Shown: positions 24,567 to 33,440, numbered from the stretch's first letter. The stretch: 64,000 nt of DNA from Candidatus Gastranaerophilales bacterium (GCA_944325865.1 CALVBS010000005.1:140358-204357); one strand, 5' to 3'. Notes: generated from the letters alone by a model not told the origin. Made by a program: numbers and translations.

Positions 24567-24594
24567 AAGAACCGTCATTAAAAACGGTTCTTTC
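24567..24594 (-). terminator. Intrinsic terminator of ftsZ
   Basis: AAAGAACCGT and ACGGTTCTTT form a 10-bp stem with an 8-base loop 28 bases past the ftsZ stop. The A-run on its far side becomes a U-run on the minus-strand RNA. Confidence 0.8.
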
Positions 24595-24621
24595 AATTTC
24601 TTAATTCCAATCTCCGACTTA

Positions 24622-25791
24622 TTACTTTTTCAAAAAGTCAGGAATTTCAATGTTAGTGAAGTTAGAAGAAACTTCAGGCATTGAACTTCTTCTTGTTTGG
24701 TTGTTTGATGAGAATGAGCTTGCGAAGAAATCGGAAGCACTCATCTGTTTAATTTCAGGTTTTTTCGCTACTTCAACAGGTTCATTTTTCAATTCAAAAC
24801 CTGTAGCAATGACAGTAACCTGAATTTCATTTGAAATATTTTCATTAACGGCAGTACCGATAATAACAGTTGCATCATCAAGAACAGCATCATGAATAAT
24901 ATTTGCAGCATCTGTAATTTCGTGAAGTGTCATATCAGGACCACCCGTGATATTAACAATTACACCGGAAGCACCATTGATAGAAGTTTCAAGCAACTGT
25001 GAATTGATAGCAATTTCAGCAGCCTTGATAGCTCGACCTTCGCCTGTTGCACGACCAATACCCATAAGTGCTGATCCTGAAGCCTGCATAACATTTTTGA
25101 CATCTGCAAAGTCAACGTTAATTGTACCCGGAACAGTAATGATATCGGATATACCCTGAACACCTCTTAAGAGGACTTCATCAACGATAATAAATGATTC
25201 TGTCAATGAAACCTGTCTGTCAACGACCTGCAACAATTTATCGTTAGGAATAACAATAACCGCATCAACAGCTTCTCTTAATTTTTCCAAGCCTTGAACA
25301 GCTTGATTTTGTCTTTTACGACCTTCCCAGGAGAACGGTTTTGTAACTACAGCAATAGTTAAAATTCCGAGTTCTTTGGCAATCTTAGCAACAACAGGAG
25401 CTGCACCGGTACCGGTACCGCCGCCCATACCTGCAGTGATAAACACCATATCTGCACCGTCAAGTGCTTCTGTAATTTCCTGCTGGGCTTCTTCAGCAGC
25501 TCTTTCGCCGACAGAAGGATCTCCGCCTGCACCTAAACCTGCTGTAGATTTAGCACCCAACTGGATTTTATTCTTGGTCTGGGCAAATTCCAAAACCTGT
25601 AAATCTGTATTCATAAGCCAGAATTCAACACCGGACAAACCGGATTTAATCATTCGGTTAACAGCGTTTCCACCGCCGCCGCCTACACCTACGACTTTAA
25701 TTTTTGTAGGATTAACGGCAGAATGAGGTGTTTGATCCTGAACCGGTGTTTCATCTTTTTTTGCGAAGATATCTGATACGAAATTTTCCAC
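24622..25791 (-). CDS. ftsZ: Cell division protein FtsZ
   Basis: FtsZ is the tubulin-like GTPase that forms the division ring. The 389-residue protein has [18 protein letters not shown] at residues 31-48, the tubulin signature [13 protein letters not shown] near 122-134, the T7 loop [11 protein letters not shown] and a variable linker. It ends in IEIPDFLKK, a conserved C-terminal peptide where SepF or FtsA would bind. SepF is encoded at 27903 and no FtsA is seen. It is monocistronic. The upstream region holds a promoter with an inverted repeat. Confidence 0.98.
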   Translation of the reverse strand: MENFVSDIFAKKDETPVQDQTPHSAVNPTKIKVVGVGGGGGNAVNRMIKSGLSGVEFWLMNTDLQVLEFAQTKNKIQLGAKSTAGLGAGGDPSVGERAAEEAQQEITEALDGADMVFITAGMGGGTGTGAAPVVAKIAKELGILTIAVVTKPFSWEGRKRQNQAVQGLEKLREAVDAVIVIPNDKLLQVVDRQVSLTESFIIVDEVLLRGVQGISDIITVPGTINVDFADVKNVMQASGSALMGIGRATGEGRAIKAAEIAINSQLLETSINGASGVIVNITGGPDMTLHEITDAANIIHDAVLDDATVIIGTAVNENISNEIQVTVIATGFELKNEPVEVAKKPEIKQMSASDFFASSFSSNNQTRRSSMPEVSSNFTNIEIPDFLKK

Positions 25792-25868
25792 TATTTTTAC
25801 CTCTTTTATTGAATATTACTTATATTTTGTTTCATTTATTGTACCCGTTAGTGTAACAGGTACCCCCA

Positions 25869-25888
25869 ATAGTATAATAACATACTAT
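25869..25888 (-). promoter_or_regulatory. ftsZ promoter region with 7-bp inverted repeat
   Basis: On the minus strand TTGTAC, a 17-base spacer and TAGTAT can serve as a promoter about 80 bases upstream of ftsZ. ATAGTAT (25869-25875) and ATACTAT (25882-25888) form an inverted repeat over the -10, a possible regulator site. Confidence 0.4.
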
Positions 25889-26010
25889 TTTAAATAGGAA
25901 AAAAGTACAAGAATTTAAGCGGAATTATGAACAAAAATTAATATATTTTTTTATAAAGCACATTGGAGAGTAAATACCGTGTCAAACACCAAAAGATTTA
26001 TTTTACAAAA

Positions 26011-26808
26011 TTATATTCTGGCAGGAGAAGTTCCCCAGTGAAGTTTGTCATTTAATAAAGAATAGAATCCACCTCTTTCCAAAAGAGCCAGTTTTGCTTT
26101 ATATTGTGATTTTTGAATCTGAATTTCGTTGCTAAACTCCGAAAATTCCTGTCCGTCAGCATAAAGACAGTACGCAGTTCCGTCATTTATGCAAATTGAG
26201 ATTTTCTCGGATTCCGGAATAACAAGAGGTCTTGCAGTTAATGTATGCGGGCAGATAGGGACTATAACTATAGCCTGCAACCCCGGAACCAGAACCGGAC
26301 CGCCGGCAGAAAGCCCGTATGCGGTAGAACCCGTAGGAGTTGCAACTATAATACCGTCAGCAAGATAATCACATACCGTTTTTTCATTAATTTTTAATGA
26401 AAAACGAGAGGTTCTTCCGCTAACAGAACTCTTTACAACAAAGTCATTCAATGCAGAATACTCACCGCTTGCAAGCATTAACCTGTCTTCCACAATATAT
26501 TCACCGTTAAGAATTTTTGACACTGCACATTCCAAATCATCAACTCCTGACTGCGAAAGAAACCCGAGACGACCGAGATTAACACCGAAAACAGGCGTCT
26601 GATATTTTGCATAAAACCTTGCGGATTTCAAAATTGTTCCATCTCCGCCAATAACAAAAACAAAATCATAACCTGATTTTAAATTATCTATATCAAGAAC
26701 ATCCGCAGATATCCCGTATTCCATAAGCATAGAACATAAAGCCGTACGTGCCTCCCTGGAATGCTCAATATTCGGATTGTAAGCAACTGCATAACGAAAG
26801 TTTCTCAT
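26011..26808 (-). CDS. nadK: NAD kinase
   Basis: NadK phosphorylates NAD to NADP with ATP or polyphosphate. The 265-residue protein has GGDGTILKSARF (catalytic Asp in GGDGT, about residues 53-57), GVNLGRLGFLS, and ATPTGSTAYGLSAGGPVLVP (about 157-176), the NAD-binding loop. It is slightly short but complete for the family. It stands alone, with a 399-base region on its upstream side. Confidence 0.96.
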   Translation of the reverse strand: MRNFRYAVAYNPNIEHSREARTALCSMLMEYGISADVLDIDNLKSGYDFVFVIGGDGTILKSARFYAKYQTPVFGVNLGRLGFLSQSGVDDLECAVSKILNGEYIVEDRLMLASGEYSALNDFVVKSSVSGRTSRFSLKINEKTVCDYLADGIIVATPTGSTAYGLSAGGPVLVPGLQAIVIVPICPHTLTARPLVIPESEKISICINDGTAYCLYADGQEFSEFSNEIQIQKSQYKAKLALLERGGFYSLLNDKLHWGTSPARI

Positions 26809-27207
26809 AACACGTAAAGAATATCATGTTTTCAATATTTTAACAAGGCAGACAATAATGCCCAAAAATATTATCAATAATCATAAATCTCATCTTTTTA
26901 GAGGAGTAAGTTTTATATTAAATAGTTTATTTTAATTATAGGAAAACTGTTTTGTACATTAAAACTCTAATATTTCGTTCCACAAATCATGCCATAGGCA
27001 TGCCATTTTTAGCCAATATTAAAATTTGTAAACTAAATTTTAAGTTATGTAAATCGGGCTGAAATCATGTCACTGTCATGGTTTCGGAAAATATTAAGGG
27101 GGAGGAATTACACTTAAAATAAAATAGTTGTCCACACTCGGTATAAAGAGTAGAATTAAAATATACTCAATCTAAAGAGTGATTTTCTTGTAGAGGTAAG
27201 ATTATTT
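26809..27207. other. 399-base intergenic region with two hairpins
   Basis: No plausible ORF is present. CATGCC-ATA-GGCATG (26988-27002) is a small inverted repeat followed by a T-run. A 9-bp RNA stem (GAAATCATG with CATGGTTTC, one G-U pair) spans 27061-27085. The sequence before yggS has TAAGAT and an AGAGGT ribosome site. I see no known riboswitch. Confidence 0.4.
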
Positions 27208-27870
27208 ATGTTTGAGACAATAAAGGCAAATCTTTTACGGATACAGGAAGAAATTGCACCTTATAGACCTAATATTATTGCAGTCACAAAATACTTTGAC
27301 GTAAATGCCATTATTGCGGCTTACGAGGCAGGGTTGAGAGATTTTGGAGAATCAAGAGCTGTTGAGGCTGTTGAAAAAATTAATCAGCTTCCTGATTATG
27401 TAAGGGAAAATTCAAAATTTCACTTTATCGGACATCTTCAGGGAAATAAAGTCAAAAAGGTAGTTAAAACATTTGATTATATCCATTCGGTAGATTCTCT
27501 AAAACTTGCAGCACACATATCCGTCGAAGCCAAGGCGGAAGGTAAAGTTCAGAAAATCCTTTTACAGCTCAATAATGCACATGAGATTCAAAAATTCGGC
27601 TATTCAAAAGAGACATTAATCAAAGAATTTCCGGAAATCTTAAAACTTGAAAATATCAAAGTTGAAGGGTTAATGAATATGGCTCCTCTGGGTGCCGGTG
27701 ATGATTATATAGAAAGTCTTTTTCTGGATGTTGTTAAAACAAAAGAATTTCTTGAAAAAACATTTAACTGCAGTATGAACGAGTTATCTATGGGGATGAG
27801 TCAGGATTATCAAATCGCGGCAAGATGCGGTGCGACAATGCTGAGAATAGGAAGAAAATTATTCAGTTAA
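27208..27870 (+). CDS. yggS: YggS/PLPBP family pyridoxal-phosphate homeostasis protein
   Basis: PLPBP proteins bind pyridoxal 5'-phosphate on an alanine-racemase-like single barrel and keep cellular vitamin B6 balanced. The 220-residue product has the PLP lysine in IIAVTKYF (about Lys28), the FGESRAVEAVEK segment, HFIGHLQGNK, GLMNMAPLG and LSMGMSQDYQIAARCGATMLRIG-type end motif (quoted in part), all family hallmarks. It is 32 bases upstream of sepF, the same neighbour relation seen in cyanobacteria and Firmicutes, so they are likely co-transcribed. Confidence 0.95.
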   Translation: MFETIKANLLRIQEEIAPYRPNIIAVTKYFDVNAIIAAYEAGLRDFGESRAVEAVEKINQLPDYVRENSKFHFIGHLQGNKVKKVVKTFDYIHSVDSLKLAAHISVEAKAEGKVQKILLQLNNAHEIQKFGYSKETLIKEFPEILKLENIKVEGLMNMAPLGAGDDYIESLFLDVVKTKEFLEKTFNCSMNELSMGMSQDYQIAARCGATMLRIGRKLFS

Positions 27871-27902
27871 GTAACATAAATTAAAAATACGGAGGAAAAA
27901 CG

Positions 27903-28403
27903 GTGGCAGTTGTAGCAGATAAGATTAAATCAGTTGTTGATTTTTTGGTTAAAGGTTTTGAACCTAGAGAATCTTTTGATGATTTGGCAGAAGAGATGAA
28001 TGAAGAAGTTTATGAAGTTCAGGATAACCTTGCGGTTGACCCTGCATATTCTTACCAGCCGAAACAGGATAAATCAAATGATTTGAAAGTTATTAATCAT
28101 CCTAATTTCAGAGGTTATGAAGTTATGGTTATGGAACCTCGTTCTTTTGATGACGCCGCTCAAATCGTACAACACTTAAAAGACAGAAAAACACTCGTTT
28201 TAAACCTTCATTTATTGGATAAAGAACAATCACAAAGAACTATTGATTTTATCTGTGGTGCAGCTCATGCATTGAACGGTAAACCGCAAAAAGTAGGAGA
28301 TCTGGTTTTCGTATTTACACCGAGCAATGTTACTTTATCGGTTGATATGAGACCTAATCAGAACAAATTTAACGACTCATTGTGGGGGGCTCCTCTGCAA
28401 TAG
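27903..28403 (+). CDS. sepF: Cell division protein SepF
   Basis: SepF anchors FtsZ filaments to the membrane and organises the septum. The 166-residue protein has a hydrophobic N-terminal amphipathic helix (VADKIKSVVDFLVKGF) as membrane anchor, an acidic linker, and the conserved core MEPRSFDDAAQIVQHLKDRK, LNLHLLDKEQSQRTIDFICG and VFVFTPSNVTLS. GTG start, 7 bases after GGAGG. It follows yggS. It is the expected FtsZ tether in this genome. Confidence 0.95.
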   Translation: MAVVADKIKSVVDFLVKGFEPRESFDDLAEEMNEEVYEVQDNLAVDPAYSYQPKQDKSNDLKVINHPNFRGYEVMVMEPRSFDDAAQIVQHLKDRKTLVLNLHLLDKEQSQRTIDFICGAAHALNGKPQKVGDLVFVFTPSNVTLSVDMRPNQNKFNDSLWGAPLQ

Positions 28404-28445
28404 GTCTATTCGGGAGAGAAGAAGAGAGATAGTTAATATATTTAT

Positions 28446-28471
28446 AAAGACGGCATTGCCGTCTTTTTTTT
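28446..28471 (+). terminator. Intrinsic terminator of yggS-sepF
   Basis: AAAGACGGC-ATT-GCCGTCTTT is a 9-bp stem with a 3-base loop and a long T-run. Confidence 0.85.
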
Positions 28472-28682
28472 AACTACCCCGCACACTACCTTCTCCCGCA
28501 AAAGGAAAGGTGGGTTTATTCTTTATCATTCTATACGATTGCAAGAAAGACGGTCATCATATAAAAACTCTCCGGCTCATTGTACCACCTGCGTTATAAA
28601 GGAAGGCACATATATTAGTCCACTTTGGCAAAGTAGAAGAGGGATTTCATTTCTAAAGCCGGTACTAGCATTACAATATAAC
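28472..28682. other. Intergenic stretch without recognisable feature
   Basis: About 210 bases lie between two terminators. I see no ORF with a start signal, no tRNA or known RNA, and only weak inverted repeats. It could be decayed sequence. Confidence 0.4.
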
Positions 28683-28712
28683 AAAAGTGCCGCTTTATAA
28701 AGCGGCACTTTT
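28683..28712 (-). terminator. Intrinsic terminator of the ferritin operon
   Basis: AAAAGTGCCGCTTT and AAGCGGCACTTTT form a 13-bp stem with a short loop, 11 bases past the ferritin stop. Confidence 0.85.
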
Positions 28713-28723
28713 GCATTATACAC

Positions 28724-29236
28724 TTAATTTTCGTACTTATGCGGAGAATACTCACGTCCGCCAAGTTCTTTATCAAGATGATAAAGAATTGATTTGTCCG
28801 AACCGAACATTTTAAGTTTCTTTATAACTTCATAAACAGTAGCTTCTTCTTCAACCTGCTCTGCAATGTACCAGTCAATAAAATTTCTGGTTGCAAGATC
28901 ACATTCGTCTTCACTCATTGATGCTACAGAGTCTATACTTGATGTAACAGACTTTTCATGCTCATATATTTTCTCAAAAATTTGTAACGGTTCATGGAAA
29001 TCCGCATCAGGAATATCAATCTGTTTAAAATCTACATTACCGTTTCTTGCAATAATATAATCAAACAAAATCATTCCGTGATCTACCTCTTCGCGAGCTT
29101 GAACCTTTGTCCAATGAGAAAATCCTTTAAGACCAATTTCGTCAAAATAAGCAGACATAGCAAGATACAAATAAGCGGAATAGAATTCTTTATTAATTTG
29201 TGCATTCAATATGTCCTCTACTTTTTTATTAATCAC
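28724..29236 (-). CDS. Ferritin (non-heme iron storage)
   Basis: Ferritin oxidises Fe(II) and stores it as a mineral core inside a 24-mer. I chose the GTG at 29236 (VINKKVEDILNAQ) because GGGAGGG lies 5 bases before it and homologues start here; the reading frame extends 13 codons further into the upstream gene. The 170-residue product has ferroxidase ligands in INKEFYSAYLYLAMSAYF (Glu17-type), REEVDHG and AEQVEEEATV. Its start overlaps the superoxide reductase stop by 8 bases, so translation is probably coupled. The pair points to iron and oxygen defence in an anaerobe. Confidence 0.92.
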   Translation of the reverse strand: MINKKVEDILNAQINKEFYSAYLYLAMSAYFDEIGLKGFSHWTKVQAREEVDHGMILFDYIIARNGNVDFKQIDIPDADFHEPLQIFEKIYEHEKSVTSSIDSVASMSEDECDLATRNFIDWYIAEQVEEEATVYEVIKKLKMFGSDKSILYHLDKELGGREYSPHKYEN

Positions 29237-29621
29237 TTTCGCCCTCCCATAAACCGTGAATATTGCAATACTCAAGTGCTTTTGCTTTATCTATAACCTC
29301 TTTAATAAACATTTTCGGTTTCTGTTGAGGGTATAAATAATGCAATTTCATATCATTTTTGTCTTTTGAAATTGTCTCAATAAACATTATGTAATGTTCA
29401 TTTTCCATAGGATGCGGAGTTGATCCGACCCTGATTTCGGCACCATCTTCCGTTTTAACAAAAATAGGAACATGTTTTTCGTTTGCGTTTTCATCATTTT
29501 TTTTAGGGTTCATAAGGTTCATAGGCTGCCCGCAGCAAACCAGCTCCCCTTCACCCTCCAAAATAACCTGAACAATATTTCCGCAAACTTCACATTTATA
29601 CAGTTGTAATCGTTCTGTCAT
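29229..29621 (-). CDS. dfx: Desulfoferrodoxin (superoxide reductase)
   Basis: This enzyme reduces superoxide to peroxide without making oxygen, a hallmark of anaerobes. The 130-residue protein has an N-terminal desulforedoxin centre with CEVCG at residues 9-13 and VCCGQPM at 28-34 (four Cys iron site). The catalytic domain has KHVPIF, GSTPHPMENEHYI and CNIHGLW, which supply the His4-Cys iron ligands. An AAGGAG site precedes the ATG. It is the first gene of a two-gene operon with ferritin. Confidence 0.95.
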   Translation of the reverse strand: MTERLQLYKCEVCGNIVQVILEGEGELVCCGQPMNLMNPKKNDENANEKHVPIFVKTEDGAEIRVGSTPHPMENEHYIMFIETISKDKNDMKLHYLYPQQKPKMFIKEVIDKAKALEYCNIHGLWEGESD

Positions 29622-29742
29622 ACGGTTTCTCCTTTACAAGTCCAGAATATAAACAAAACATAATGAAAACATTGTGCAGTCAGGCTAATATTATAGAGTA
29701 ACATTTCTTAACAAACGGGTTAAAAAAACAAATAACATGCGT

Positions 29743-29748
29743 TACAAT
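29743..29748 (+). promoter_or_regulatory. -10 element, leaderless promoter of the 29755 gene
   Basis: TACAAT stands exactly 6 bases before the ATG at 29755; no ribosome site is present. An upstream TTAACA/TTAAAA region could give a weak -35. Confidence 0.4.
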
Positions 29749-29754
29749 ATGCTT

Positions 29755-29997
29755 ATGAGGGTCAGTAGTGTTTTAGGATTAAACGGTGCTATTCATGCAC
29801 CGAAACCGGGTAATGAACATGTTTTGAGTGAATTTGCATATTTGCCGAAACAAACTCATCAGCATGCAATATTTACGCCGAATAATTTCAAAAAATTACT
29901 AGTTGGACTTGGTGCTATCGCAGTTGCAATTACACTATCCAGAATTAAGGCTCCAATCAGCAAGCAACCGTTGGACTTAATAAATATTTTATGTTAG
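29755..29997 (+). CDS. Small hypothetical protein with one membrane helix
   Basis: The 80-residue product (from the ATG at 29755) has a polar N-terminal half (GAIHAPKPGNEHVLSE) and a hydrophobic helix near residues 50-67 (KKLLVGLGAIAVAITLSRI). No family is recognised. It has no ribosome site but a -10 at the leaderless distance. Its stop lies inside the promoter of the SRP RNA gene, 11 bases before the mature RNA. Confidence 0.5.
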   Translation: MRVSSVLGLNGAIHAPKPGNEHVLSEFAYLPKQTHQHAIFTPNNFKKLLVGLGAIAVAITLSRIKAPISKQPLDLINILC

Positions 29998-30000
29998 TAT
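29971..30000 (+). promoter_or_regulatory. SRP RNA promoter
   Basis: TTGGAC (29971-29976), an 18-base spacer and TAGTAT (29995-30000) place the expected start at about 30008, matching the 5' end of the folded RNA. Confidence 0.6.
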
Positions 30001-30008
30001 AAATTTAA

Positions 30009-30264
30009 GCCGTGTTCCACGGGGAATTGCAATCCCTTGACCCGAAGTTAATGCGGGGTGCAGAGCCTGTTGTGAGGGTTCTTCGGGGGATATTGATAAT
30101 TGTATTGCCGTTGACGTTTAAATTTATGGCGGCGTAAGCTGTCGAACCGTGTCAGGATGGAAACATAGCAGCACTAAGACAATCCTTGCGGGTGTCATAC
30201 TTTTAAAAAGAGACAATGCCGTTAAAGATATTATCCGAAAAATTCGATAGACAGAGACACGGCC
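30009..30264 (+). ncRNA. ffs: Signal recognition particle RNA, long (Bacillus-like) form
   Basis: The domain IV hairpin that binds Ffh is clear at about 30154-30186: GTCAGGATGGAAACATAGC then AGCACTAAGAC, with a GAAA tetraloop and the asymmetric internal loop AGCAG opposite CAGG. The 5' end GCCGTGT (30009-30015) pairs with ACACGGC (30257-30263), followed by a T-run. The approximately 256-base length with a 5' Alu-like region (GGGG and CCCGAAGTTAATGCGGGG segments) matches the large SRP RNA of Bacillus rather than the about 110-base E. coli 4.5S RNA. A tetraloop of GAAA replaces the common GGAA. It converges on the M16 peptidase gene, which ends 3 bases beyond. Confidence 0.93.
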
Positions 30265-30266
30265 TT

Positions 30267-33071
30267 TTATACAGCCAGAGATTTCAGATATTCTGCATTA
30301 TTTTTAAGTGTATTATCCGTAGCAACTATTGAATATACAGGCTTTGTTGAAAATATATAATTTGCAGCATTATAAATATCATCAACGGTTATGGAATCTA
30401 TCATATCAATAATCTGATTTTCTCTTGTTAAGCCGTAAGGAGTATCAAGAGAGTATGCAAGGGTATGACATTTTCCTGCTCCGCTTGAATTTTGTGACAG
30501 AAGTGCCGATTTTAATGATAATTTTGCACTTTCAAGTTCTTGCTGTGATATTTTTTCTGTTTTTAGCTTTTCTACATGCTTTTTAAAGCCTTCTATGGAT
30601 TTTTGAACATTATCATAACTTATTTCGCCGGTATCTTTGTTTTCCGTTGTGGTTCCGATTGAAAGAATAAGAGCTTTAGAGTTATGAGAGTTATCAAGAT
30701 AAGAATGAACCGAATATGCAAGGTGCTGTTTTTCACGTAAGTCACTAAACAGTCTTGAAGAAGGCCCGCCGCCGAGTATAGTATTCAATAACTCCATAGC
30801 CACAGTATCTTTAATATTACCGTTTACTTTAAATTTATAAGCCATTAAGATATCTGCCTGATTTTTGTTATGCGTATCCGTCAAAACTTTTGCAGCTTCT
30901 ACGGGTTTGTAATCATCATAAAGTTTTGAATTAAAATCTTTCACCTGCGGACATCTGCCTATTTCGGACATAACAGTATTCATAAGTGCAGGATTTTGTC
31001 TCAATGGTGCTGAGATTACAAATGAACCTTTTGCCTGCGACATAATTTGAGTGTATAAATCTTTGACATCGTCAAGAGTTACACTATCAATATTATCAAG
31101 AATCTCTTTATTTGAAATTCCTGCAAGGTGTCCTTTATAGATTTCTGCATCAAGTTTATCAGACGGCCTTTTTTCAGCACGAATAATATCATCTTTTATG
31201 TAGGTTTTAACTTCCTCAAGCACATCATTATCAAATCTCGGGTTATACAAAACTTCTTTTGCACTCGTCAAGGCATTAGGGATATCGTTACAATCTGAGG
31301 AGGCCGCACAGTCAATAAAATTTTCGCCTACACTAAAAGTTATACCAATATCGTTTTTATTCATATCATCCGTAAATTGTTCTTCCTGACGGAATTTTGA
31401 ACCCTGATTTAAAAGCTCGTTCAAAACAAAAGCTGTTGCCGGATTTTGAGGAGTAACCGGTTTTTCAGTTTTAAAAGACATTATAAATGAGGAATTTCTT
31501 GTACGGGTATTGTTGGTTACGAGTTTAAAATTATTAGGCATTTTAAACTCGCCGACCTCATTCATATTTATTGCTGTCTTGTGTTTTGAACCTGTGAAAG
31601 CCACCGACTTATGGTTGGCTGAAATAGTTTCTGCAGTTGCAGTATCAGGGTGAACAACCGTAATTGCGGTTTTATTAAGATTAAAATATTTTCTTGCTGT
31701 ATTAACAATATCTTGCGGGGTGATTTGTGCAATAATTTTTTCGAAGTCTGTGATTGAGGCTAAATTATCTTCAAGTATTGCTTTGCCGACCATTTCATTA
31801 ACAGCACCGGAATATTCAAAACTTCCGGAAAAATAGTTGAGAAGTTTTTTCTTAACCATATTCATCTCATCCGGTGTCGGAAGATAGTTTGAACGTCTTG
31901 CTATTTCTTTATAGACCGCTTTTAAGAATTTTTCGCTGTTTTCTTCATGCATATCGGCATTAATAATAATAGCCCGTTTGGCAGAAGGTTTTGTGCCCAT
32001 TTTTTCACAACTTGTAAAAAGTGACGTGTTAAGTGGTTTCAAATCTTTGTTCAATTCTGTGGAGTTGTCCATAAGAACAAACAGAGCATCTGTCAAAATT
32101 CTATCTCTAGTATTATTGTTTTCAGGCCCTGTAAATCCCATTGCAACAATAGCAGATGTTGCTTTGTCGGAAATCAAATCCTTTCTGACTGTTTGTTTAA
32201 GTTCCTTAACCGGTTCATTATATTGGGCCTGTGACGGAGTTTTTGTCGAAGTAAAATATCTTGAAATAAGATTTATTGTCTCATCCGGATTAACTTCACC
32301 TGTCACAACAGTTACCATATTGGCAGGATAATAATTTCTGTTAAAATAATCTTCAACATCTTTTTTAGTCAGATTTGTAATATTATTTGTAGAACCGGCA
32401 ATTAAATCAGGCGACGCCGATTGATAACCGAATAAATCACGCAGAGTTTGATTTAAAGCTATATTTTCCGGATAAGAAGTAATCATGTTGATTTCGGAAT
32501 TTACAATTCCTTTTTCTTTTTCCAGCATATCAACAGCAAAACGCGGAGTTTGAATCATTGAAGCATGGATTTTTATCTTCTTTTCTAAATCTCCATCGTT
32601 CAACAGATGAGAACCAATAAAATAATTTGTTTCAGCAAATGCTGTTGAAGCATTGGTCACTGCACCCATCTTATCAGTAGTTGCAAAAAATTCACCTGCC
32701 TCAAGCCCTTCAGATCCGTTAAAAAGATTATGCTCAATATAGTGACTGATACCCCGGATATTATCAAATTCATTCAATGAACCTGTGTTAACATAGGTTT
32801 CCACATAAGTTTTGACGCCATCTTTCGGTATAATAACAACTCTCTGGCCGTTTGCAAGTTTATACATATGTGCTCTGGTATCATAAGGCAGGTTCAATTC
32901 CCCGATCTTTGTATAAGCCATCGGCACTTTTACGGAATAATCCTTTGTGACATCAGGTAATGAGGAGACGGAATTAGATTGAGTATTTCCTTGAAATACC
33001 GCTGTTTTTTCGTTGTTTCTGTTATTATCACTTTTTATTGTCTGAATCTGAATCGGATTTACTTTCAGCAT
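30267..33071 (-). CDS. M16 (insulinase/pitrilysin-like) zinc metalloprotease
   Basis: M16 peptidases use an inverted zinc motif HxxEH plus a distant Glu. Here HYIEH is at residues 110-114 and the third ligand candidate is Glu193 in NSEI, so the N-terminal half should be catalytic. The 934-residue protein contains two M16 modules in tandem; the C-terminal half has the R/Y pair region (GGGPSSRLFSDLREKQHLAY) used for substrate binding, as in single-chain presequence-protease-like members. There is no signal peptide. A short N-terminal leader contains VFQGN at residues 25-29, a motif echoed in other proteins of the window. The substrate is unknown. Transcription converges on the SRP RNA. Confidence 0.92.
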   Translation of the reverse strand: MLKVNPIQIQTIKSDNNRNNEKTAVFQGNTQSNSVSSLPDVTKDYSVKVPMAYTKIGELNLPYDTRAHMYKLANGQRVVIIPKDGVKTYVETYVNTGSLNEFDNIRGISHYIEHNLFNGSEGLEAGEFFATTDKMGAVTNASTAFAETNYFIGSHLLNDGDLEKKIKIHASMIQTPRFAVDMLEKEKGIVNSEINMITSYPENIALNQTLRDLFGYQSASPDLIAGSTNNITNLTKKDVEDYFNRNYYPANMVTVVTGEVNPDETINLISRYFTSTKTPSQAQYNEPVKELKQTVRKDLISDKATSAIVAMGFTGPENNNTRDRILTDALFVLMDNSTELNKDLKPLNTSLFTSCEKMGTKPSAKRAIIINADMHEENSEKFLKAVYKEIARRSNYLPTPDEMNMVKKKLLNYFSGSFEYSGAVNEMVGKAILEDNLASITDFEKIIAQITPQDIVNTARKYFNLNKTAITVVHPDTATAETISANHKSVAFTGSKHKTAINMNEVGEFKMPNNFKLVTNNTRTRNSSFIMSFKTEKPVTPQNPATAFVLNELLNQGSKFRQEEQFTDDMNKNDIGITFSVGENFIDCAASSDCNDIPNALTSAKEVLYNPRFDNDVLEEVKTYIKDDIIRAEKRPSDKLDAEIYKGHLAGISNKEILDNIDSVTLDDVKDLYTQIMSQAKGSFVISAPLRQNPALMNTVMSEIGRCPQVKDFNSKLYDDYKPVEAAKVLTDTHNKNQADILMAYKFKVNGNIKDTVAMELLNTILGGGPSSRLFSDLREKQHLAYSVHSYLDNSHNSKALILSIGTTTENKDTGEISYDNVQKSIEGFKKHVEKLKTEKISQQELESAKLSLKSALLSQNSSGAGKCHTLAYSLDTPYGLTRENQIIDMIDSITVDDIYNAANYIFSTKPVYSIVATDNTLKNNAEYLKSLAV

Positions 33072-33227
33072 GAACTTTCTACCTGTTTTCCCTATGTTAA
33101 TATAAAAACAAAAAACAGGAAAAAATTGCCGAAATATTAAAAACCACTTTACATTATAATGATATTTCCAACCCTATTCTTTACTATTAAAAAATAAAGG
33201 AATTAAATAAAATTATCAAACTCGTAC

Positions 33228-33264
33228 AAAAAAAAAGACCTCTTTTTTTGGATTATCAGAGGTC
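33228..33264 (-). terminator. Intrinsic terminator of a short minus-strand transcript
   Basis: On the minus strand GACCTCT and AGAGGTC form a 7-bp stem with a 14-base loop followed by a nine-T run. It lies 157 bases upstream of the M16 start, with no gene before it on that strand, so it must end a small RNA or act as an attenuator. Confidence 0.6.
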
Positions 33265-33350
33265 AAGGTTGGTTATTTTGGTTATGTTATAGTATTGTTA
33301 TGGTATTTATATTTTGGTAGTGTTAGCTTAATCTTTTTTCATTTTTATTA
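33265..33350 (-). ncRNA. Candidate leader or small RNA with a G-free tract and 4-codon ORF
   Basis: The plus strand has no C from 33265 to 33326, so the minus-strand RNA has 62 bases without G and should be unstructured. Just upstream is AGGGGA followed by a mini-ORF ATG-AAA-AAA-GAT-TAA (33328-33342). A terminator follows at 33228. This looks like a translated leader with an attenuator or a small RNA ahead of the M16 gene. It is inference. Confidence 0.35.
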
Positions 33351-33440
33351 ATTCCCCTAAATATTTTGTTTTGCCATTTAAGGTTAAAACATTTACAAAA
33401 CTTTACACATTTGTTCAATTCTCAAGCTATCATATTAATT

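Noticed and set aside
28472..28682. A 6S RNA or tmRNA in the gap between sepF and ferritin terminators
   Set aside because: No long interrupted helix, tag-peptide frame or tRNA-like ends can be found.
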